NCBI RefSeq assembly: GCF_000499845.2
Contig: NC_023750.2
Span: 11,584,653 to 11,648,652 of the forward strand
Source: Phaseolus vulgaris
Lineage: Eukaryota > Streptophyta > Magnoliopsida > Fabales > Fabaceae
Reading direction: 5' to 3'
DNA: 64,000 nucleotides
The first letter of the stretch is position 1; every line of letters starts with the position of its first letter. This document shows positions 57,890-64,000 of the stretch, piece by piece. The position numbers were made by a program, and so were the translations under genes. A model generated the notes under the pieces. That model was not told where the DNA came from. It ran no database searches and saw only the letters and a list, made by a program, of their open reading frames with translations.

Positions 57890-58310
57890 TCTAGTTAAAG
57901 GTTTTAAAGTCCCCATCGTTTCTCGGCGATTGGCGGCATCAGTTAAAAGTTTTAAAGTCCCCATCGTTTTTTGGCGATTGGCGGCATCAGTTAAAAGTTT
58001 TAAAGTCCCCATCGTCTTTCGGTGATCGACGGTAATAGTTAAAAAGTTTAAAAGACCTCATCACCTTTTGGCGATCGGAGGCACCAGTGATGATTAAAGA
58101 CCTCAACGCGCTCGTGCGTCTTGAGGCAACAGAAGAAGTCCTCCTCGCCTTTGAGCGAATGCAGGCGAGAACAGAAGAAGTCATCCTCGCCTTTGAGCGA
58201 GTGCAGGCAAGAACAGAGGAAGTCCTCCTCGCCCTTGAGCGAGTGCAGGCGAAAACAGAAGAAGTCCTCCTCGCCTTTGAGTGAGTGCAGGTGAGAACAG
58301 GTTAAAAGTC
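57890..58310. repeat. Tandem repeats in the 3' region of element D
   Basis: First array: about 46 bp unit, GTTAAAAGTTTTAAAGTCCCCATCGTTTTTTGGCGATTGGCGG..., about four copies (57890-58090). Second array: about 42 bp unit, GAAGTCCTCCTCGCCTTTGAGCGAGTGCAGGCGAGAACA..., about four copies (58130-58310). The second reads through as a 65-codon frame with no family similarity. The units are related to, but not the same as, the arrays in F. Confidence 0.85.
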
Positions 58311-59291
58311 CTCAGTGCATCCAGGGGGGAGGAGATGTACACCCTGGGCAAGCTGAGGCACCAGAGAAAGTCCTTCTCACCTCAGAATGAGTTTAGGCAA
58401 AATGAACTGAAAGATCAGGGGTGTTCGTGACCTTAAATGGCGGGAAGAGAAGGTTGATGGAAAACGCCTTTTCCCCTTTAAGTGAAACATCAATATTGAC
58501 CCAGTAAGACCAGATAAAGCTTCCACGCTTGCAGGCGGTGCGAAGGTAGATAAAATCCCTCTCGTCTTGAACGAGTTCAGGTACGGCGTGAAGGGTGGAA
58601 GAAGTTAAAAGGATAACTGAAGTAGGTTCGAAGAAAATACCTCACTATCCAGATCATTGTGCTAAAACTCAGGGAGGTAGAGAAGGATCCGAAAGGCGCC
58701 TCTACCCCCAGATGAGGGATCAATGATCAAGTTATGAAAGTAAGAAAGATCGCATCGCCAGAACCCTACGGCGTGAAGGTTGAAATAGCTAGTGGGCTGT
58801 ACGGCGATCAGAAGAGTTCCAGGCGATGACAGGAGTAAGGGGTCACCTCGCTTGGCAGATCAGGTAAACTGTACTTTAATACTAGTTCGAGTTAAAACCT
58901 GCTGCCTAGTAAGTGATTTATGCTAAGGTTTGTTGCCTTAAGTTCACAAGTTGTGTTAAACATCATCGCTAAAGAGTTAATAATTGCTTAAGTTTACTTT
59001 GAGTTAACAGTTTGATAAATTGTTATAAGATTAACAGTTTACTCAAGTGAAAAGCAGTATGTTAAGGGTTAAGCCCGAGTATTGCTGAGTTGATACAGTT
59101 GAGTGAGTTTCACCGGTTACGTTAGTTAACCCCACAGTAAATAGAGGCAAAAGCATGCAAGGTAAATATAAAGACGATATTCAGGAAATGAAAATTATAT
59201 ATGCAGCGTCAATTCAAGTCTATACACAAAAAGCTATTACAGACAAAGGATAAACGACAAGTTTCGAAGAAGTGGTGATGGGGAGAGGCAG
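58311..59291. other. Remaining 3' region of element D, no gene
   Basis: Contains single or decayed repeat units (for example the AGTGCATCCAGGGGGGAGGAGATGTACACC block near 58311, also found reversed in F near 50105 and 50245). It would hold the 3' end of the minus-strand accessory transcript. No credible coding frame. Confidence 0.6.
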
Positions 59292-61850
59292 TTAGTCTTC
59301 AGAGGGTACAATCTTCCCATCCACCACTTCGTTGCAGATCGACAACATGGAGAGGTCGAGTTCAGGGTATTCGCATGCTATTTGCTCCAGAGCAGCGTCA
59401 AACCCGGTGGAGAGGACTTGAGCAACGCTATGCTCGAGCTCATGTATTTGCTTCTTCAGTTCTTCCTCTCCTCATGAGTTCGAGCGAGTTCTTCAGCATC
59501 TTTTTTGCTCTCGTCCCAAGTTTGGGCCACCTCTGTAGCAATCTTTTTGGCCTCCTCACGAGCTTCGGCTAGCTCAGCAAGAGCCTTGTCCTTTTCCTTC
59601 TCGACCTTCCCTAGGAGGATCTCCCTATCTGCCGATCTCTTCTCAAGTTTCTCCACCCTGGAAGCTTCAACCTTTCGTGCAACCTCCATATCTGCAACCT
59701 TGACTCTGTATGGAACCAACTTACTCTCCAGGTCAATTTTTTCTTGAAGCTGGGTGTGCAGTTTTTGGCGCAGATCGGAGGCTTCCTTGCGTGTGTTCCT
59801 TAGCTCAGCATCCATTGCGTCCTCCAGCCTTGAATGTTCGATCTCCACCATCATTAGATTGCAAGAGAGTTTTTCATCCTCAGCCCTTATCATAAGGTTT
59901 GACTCCTTGAGCGCGGAGTTCTCCTCTTGGAGCTTCTTGAGTGAATCCTTCACAGCTCTTGATACGAGCAAGGGAAGATCTTCAGCCATGGTCTTCAGTT
60001 GGGCTGTGAAGGGTCTCAAGGTCTCTTCGAAGGAAGCTGGGAGGCTTGAGGCTGATGCTGGAGGCGCTGGTGGGCTTTGATGTTGACTTTCACCACCACC
60101 CTCTTGAGCTTGTAAAGCAAGGGGGGTTTCTAGGCGTGGTGGTGAGGTTGGAGATTCCGTTATAAGTATTGGCGAAGCCTGAGCGCCCTCATCTTCTCCT
60201 AATGCGGCCCCAGCAATGGATGTGGTCGAAGGAGGACCCTCTCCGACAGATACAAACGGTGTTGAGGTGCTTGGAGGGTTCTCTACGTAGTTAGGGCCGC
60301 TGCTTTCAACCACTGGGGCGCGGTGGCCAGGGGTGTTGCTTGGACTGGTTTTAGTGGAGCTGGAGGTAAGGGCGGTGTTGGTGTTTGGAGTGCAGGTGGT
60401 GTGAGGTGGCCACCCTTTTTCTCTTAGTGATGAGACCATCCTCAGTGTCTTCATCGTCATCTTCTTCCTCGTGCACCACCTGAGGAGTCTTCCTTTTGGG
60501 TCTCCTCAAAACTTGTTTTTTCCTTTCTGGGGCGGGTAGTACCCCAGAAGAAGTTGGACCTCGGGGAGGAGTCTTGCCTTGGGCAGTGGCGATCTCCACC
60601 ACCGAGTTGGGCACGGTTTGGGAGCCCGCCGCAAGCTTGTGGGATCGGGCGATCGCCCTCAATTCCGCCAGTTTTCCTTTTCCCAACATGTTATCTGCAC
60701 AAGGTAAAGGATAGATGAGCAACCAAGGCAGAAGCAGAACATGCATGTATATTCATACAGAGATAACACAAGTAGCACATGGATTAATGATCAAGGCCTA
60801 TACAGAATGATAAAAATGCCAAGTCAGTTTTAACACGAAGCGAGAGTCTTGGTGCTGGGGTAGGAGCTAACCTATGTGTATTTCGAGTTGGCTCTCGAAG
60901 AACTCGAAGGGAATTATTGAGGTAGTGGGGAAGGTGATGTTGGCAGCAGCCACACTCTTCCAGAAGAGACAAAGATCTTTGTCTAACTCCCCCATGTTGT
61001 CAAGACTTCTTGGTCTCCTGAAGCTGTCCTTGGAGTCCTTGTTTCCCTTGTTTACCCAATACAAAGGGAAGTCGTCAAGCAGTCAAGGGTCTTGATCGTT
61101 CTGGCACACCTTGACGAACTTCCCTTTCCAATCTTTATAAGATTGCTGGAAGATTGAGAGGATTGACCCCCCAGCAATCCCATTCAAGTTGACCCAGGGG
61201 CGATCTCCAGGATTCTTTGCCTCAAACAGGAAGAGGAAGACATCGACCGAAGCTGGCAGCACCAAGTGCGCACAGAGAATTTGGAACGCCCTTACGAACG
61301 CCCAGTTGTTGGGATGAAGCTGGGCATGGGCGATGTTGAGCTCGGTCAGTAACTCTCTCTTGAAACGAGTGAAAGGAAACCTAAGCTTCACTTTCTTGAA
61401 CAATGTGGCGTAGATGAAGCAGAACAACTCGCCGTTGTTCCCCTTATCGTCCGCACAGATCGGTTCTCCCGGGAGGCAAGGCAGCACGGTCACTTTGCTA
61501 TCATGCTCCTTGTGAAATGAAAGGTCGGGTTGATCTCCTTTCTTCAGGCGAAGCACGCCCAACACAGTATTTATTGAGGAGGTCTCTTTCAGCAGAGCTG
61601 GGGTGGCCCAAGGATAGAGCTCTTTATAGTCTTGCGGAGGAAGGGAGACTCCTCCGGCGAGTGGTGGAGTTGCCTGGGTAGGGTTGGCGTGAGAAGAGAT
61701 AGGCCTCTCAGCCTGTGTGGAGGGAGCACCAGAGGCTCGTGAGGGGTTGCGTGTTGATGGAGGATTTGTCCCAGGGACAACCCTACGAGTTTTGGGTGGA
61801 GGGTTTCGCGATGAAGAAGGAGGGTTAGCGGTGGACTTCGTGTGAGCCAT
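59292..61850 (-). pseudogene. Opposite-strand accessory gene of element D, two coding exons, broken
   Basis: Coding exon 1 is 61850-60872 (MAHTKSTANPP start), with YPWATPALLKETS, FCFIYATLFKKV, FPFTRFKRELLTELN, WAFVRAFQILC, SVDVFLFLFEAKNPGD and YKDWKGKFVKV. TGA at 61085-61083 replaces a Ser codon before LLDDFPLYWV. Intron 60871-60695 (ATAG|GTTAGC, TTGTGCAG|ATAAC) is in phase 1. Coding exon 2 is 60694-59292: LGKGKLAELRAIARSHKL, basic RRPKRKTPQ and KRKRV, a Pro/Ser-rich part with a frameshift near 60400, a long coiled coil, another shift near 59456, and the tail VVDGKIVPSED. It is the same protein as in F. Confidence 0.8.
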
Positions 61851-61858
61851 CGCAGGAA

Positions 61859-62087
61859 CTGCAAAGGAAAAGAAAGGGGTGAAATGACGACGGCAGAGAA
61901 TACTCGATTGAGGACGAAGAAGATGGAACGAACGAATAAGGGTTCGTTGGGATAGACGTTATCAAGGACGAAACCTTAGGTTACGAGAAAAAGAGAAACA
62001 GCCCACAACGTAAGCTTCAGATAGATAATGGATGATGCAAACCGATTAAAATGCAGTAGATATCAATAGGAGGAGTAAAAGGGTTAC
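61859..62087 (-). other. 5' UTR intron of the D accessory gene
   Basis: The minus strand donor is ATAGAAAG|GTAACC at 62088/62087 and the acceptor is CCTTTGCAG|TTCCTGCG at 61859/61858, eight bases before the ATG. Its 229 bp length and nearly identical splice sites match F (233 bp). The upstream flank 62088-62423 is the promoter-side region, with no gene. Confidence 0.7.
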
Positions 62088-62423
62088 CTTTCTATGATCG
62101 GATGAACGCTGAAGAAAGTTGAAGATTGAGAGAGACGAGAAGTTTCGTGGTTCGCAGAGAAAGTGTTTGAAATGCTTGAGGATGAAGAAAGATGATGAAA
62201 CAGTGAATAGCGCGAACGGTTTAAGGGTTTCGAACGTTGTAGGAAGTGCAAGCGACGATTAAAAACAACCGTTGATGAAGCCACGTGTCGTTTGATTAAA
62301 GAGGGGGTTGGTGGAGTGTTAGAGAGGCAAAGGGTACGAACGTACGTAAATCCGTACAAGCGCCACGTACATCGACGATGATTTGACTTCTTAGTCTTTT
62401 CGCTGGTCAAGTCTCAGCTTAAG
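62088..62423 (-). promoter_or_regulatory. Upstream region of the D accessory gene
   Basis: Stretch between the first splice donor and the polypurine tract of D, matching 46110-46451 of F in position and partly in words (for example CCACGTGTCG/CGACACGTGG and AACCCTTAAACCG). It must contain the first untranslated exon and promoter. A G-box-like CACGTG occurs at 62282-62287 and one in F at 46250-46255 (GACACGTGGC). Functional role is inferred only from position. Confidence 0.4.
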
Positions 62424-62436
62424 ACTGGGGGGCTTG
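62424..62436 (+). other. Polypurine tract of element D
   Basis: ACTGGGGGGCTTG directly before the 3' LTR start TGTACCG; identical to the tract of F. Confidence 0.8.
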
Positions 62437-63389
62437 TGTACCGATCAGGTAATCGGGAGTGATGACGTGGCAGCAAGCGATAATATAGGCGTGTTGAACG
62501 GGACACCTGGCTGACAGAAGGGAGGTACATCGGGAAGTCTGTGTAGTCGCCGATCGTTGACTTGGCGTTCTCCGACCTCTAGTACGTGTAACCGGCAGTC
62601 ACCAGATTTACGCCATAGTCGCCATATGTGAGTACTAGGTGATCAGGTGGTTAGAGACCGCCGAAAGGGGCACATCGCCGAAAGATCAGGAAAGCTTGCT
62701 TAAGGTTTCCAAGGGGTACAAGTACGGGGGACTAGTGATATGCTAGTCACGCAGCGGTGGAGGATGAGGTTATCAGATGATCATTCCCTAGCCAGAGGTC
62801 GAGGCAAGGGAACAGTTTCCCAGAACATGCATGGTGTGCAAGTGAAGCAAATCATGATAGCGGCAGGCGAGACCACAGAGAAGGTGTGCATGGTGACGCC
62901 CCGTACTCGCCACTTAAGGGGTCGCGCTCCAAGGAAGTGTATGGGTAACTCCTTGTATGGGTAACTTAGTCGAATAGCTTGAAGAGTAGAAGTGACGCTC
63001 AAGTGGAGGGAGCTCCAGATGGTGACACGTGTACAGCTGGATGCGAGCCACGTGTCCAGAGGTGTAACCGTCAGGAGAGAGAAAATGCTCAGGTATATAA
63101 GGAATACTTAACAGAATTTTGAGATACGCTTTCAGAATACTTTCTCTTACACTAAGATTCACTGTGCACGGTTCCTTGAGTTGAGATATTCTCTCTGAGT
63201 TTTTTGGTGATTCCGTCACTGACTTGAGCGTCGGAGCACGATCGGCCGCAGTGGCGCCACTTTGTTTTCTTCAGGTTCTTGTGAGGAATTAGGGCGTGAG
63301 GAGCAAAGGCTAACGTGGTGCGAAGCTGATCAAGAGGAGAGACCTTTGACGTGGCAAGACTCTTGCACTCAGGTTAACCGGCAGGATCA
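62437..63389 (+). repeat. 3' LTR of element D
   Basis: TGTACCGATCAGG to GGCAGGATCA, 953 bp, followed by AGTTT at 63390-63394. Compared with the 5' LTR there are about 27 substitutions and one rearranged stretch (62931-62955 versus 40425-40455), where TGTATGGGTAACTCCT- replaces the other sequence. Confidence 0.92.
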
Positions 63390-63394
63390 AGTTT

Positions 63395-64000
63395 CAAGAT
63401 GTGTTTCAAGATCCTCCAAATGGACTTCCACCTTTGAGAGGGATTGAGCACCAAATTGATTTGATACCGGGCTCTTCTTTACCAAATCGTCCAGCATATA
63501 GGACCAATCCAAGTGAAACCAAGGAAATTCGCCAACAAGTTGAGGCTTTGATTAAGAAAGGGTGGGTTCAAGATAGCATGAGTCCTTGTGCTATGCCTAT
63601 CATCTTAGTGCCTAAAAAAGATGGCACATGGCGAATGTGTTCGGATTGTAGGGCCATCAATAACATTACCATTAAGTATAGGCATCCTATCCCTAGACTA
63701 GATGATTTGTTGGATGAATTACATGGTTCAAAAATCTTTTCAAAGATTGATCATAAAAGCGACTACAATCAAATCCGTATCAAACCGGGTGATGAATGGA
63801 AGACGGCTTTTAAGACCAACTTTGGTCTATATGAGTGGTTAGTTATGCCCTTTGGTCTAACTAATGCACCAAGTACCTTTATGCGCCTCATGCATCATGT
63901 TCTTAGACCATTCATTGGTAAGTTTGTTGTTGTTTACTTTGATGACATTCTCATTTATAGCTTTTCTTTGGATGACCATAGGTTGCATGTTGGGCAAGTT
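63395..64000 (+). CDS. RT of element E (continuation after D), runs off the window
   Basis: The pol frame of E resumes after the AGTTT duplication and stays open to the window end (202 codons). Motifs: [87 protein letters not shown] (Leu and Gly of the usual [11 protein letters not shown] are His and Asp), [15 protein letters not shown] and the catalytic YFDDILIYS near 63935-63960. RNase H and integrase lie beyond. It is listed as CDS because this part has no stop, although the whole gene is split by D. Confidence 0.88.

Larger units (their letters stand above)
39926..63389 (+). mobile_element. Element D: Tat-like Ty3/gypsy retrotransposon hosting F
   Basis: Both LTRs are present (39926-40883 and 62437-63389), flanked by AGTTT at 39921-39925 and 63390-63394. 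Order: 5' LTR, primer site, leader, gag remnant, protease, RT, two RNase H domains, integrase, element F (45319-57626) in the last codons of pol, tandem-repeat 3' region, opposite-strand accessory gene (61850-59292), polypurine tract, 3' LTR. Without F and one GCCAC it would be about 11.15 kb. About 27 substitutions plus one small rearranged stretch separate the LTRs (about 3%, counted by eye). Most of gag is deleted and pol has three in-frame stops. Confidence 0.93.
35774..64000 (+). mobile_element. Element E: chromovirus-like Ty3/gypsy element hosting D and F
   Basis: The plus-strand parts are 35774-39925 (5' LTR, primer site, leader, gag, protease) and 63395-64000 (RT, continuing beyond the window). 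Element D sits between them with its AGTTT duplication. The left LTR is preceded by TTCGG, the expected target duplication; the other copy is outside the window. E is closely related to C and G. The RT part seen is open without stops, and the only coding lesion noticed apart from the insertion is a frame change in an A-rich tract near 39770. Confidence 0.88.

Noticed and set aside
58087..58284. 65-codon repetitive helical peptide frame in D
   Set aside because: Pure 42 bp tandem repeat read in frame; not conserved in F or B.

Overview
The window is a transposon-dense, probably pericentromeric piece of a plant nuclear genome. The evidence is Ty3/gypsy LTR retrotransposons of plant-specific lineages, an AT-rich plant-style intergenic region, and one ordinary plant gene, a dirigent-family protein. 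Sequence style (Tat-type elements plus repeats with CAATCGATTG motifs) suggests a legume, perhaps of the bean tribe, but that assignment is weak. No tRNA, rRNA, CRISPR array, bacterial or phage gene was seen.

Almost everything else is nested retrotransposons of two types. Type 1 (elements A, B, D, F; fragments J and K) is Tat-lineage-like. It has gag, a protease with a DQG motif, RT with YVDDM, two RNase H domains, an integrase, a tandem-repeat 3' region, and a separate spliced gene on the opposite strand between the integrase and the 3' LTR. Type 2 (C, E, G) is chromovirus-like, perhaps CRM-related. It has an initiator-Met-tRNA-like primer site, a zinc-knuckle gag, YFDDI, and a pol frame that runs into the 3' LTR.

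Left nest (1-25310): G (+, 12705-25310) is split by C (-, 15584-23185, target duplication CTTTG). G is also interrupted at its gag start codon by B (-, 2634-12704), which is itself interrupted by A (+, 1-2633). 25311-28276 holds remains of two older elements (I and J) and a solo LTR H (26284-27337, duplication TTAGA). Middle (about 28277-33042): AT-rich DNA with the dirigent gene on the minus strand (29239-29808). Right nest (33043-64000): gag-protease fragment K (-) with a 1.1 kb unclassified insert. E (+, from 35774) is inserted in K, D (+, 39926-63389, duplication AGTTT) in E, and F (-, 45319-57626, duplication GCCAC) in D. In both inner cases the host reading frame resumes exactly after one copy of the duplication.

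The most interesting feature is the opposite-strand gene of the type 1 elements. In four independent copies it keeps a 223-233 bp intron in its 5' UTR. Where visible it also has a phase-1 intron between an N-terminal gypsy-type-transposase-like domain and a C-terminal basic/proline-rich/coiled-coil part ending in VVDGK(V/I)VP. Relative ages fit the nesting: F LTRs differ at 4 of 778 positions (all CpG transitions), while D LTRs differ by roughly 3%. Nearly all retrotransposon genes are broken by stops, frameshifts or deletions. All comparisons were made by eye.
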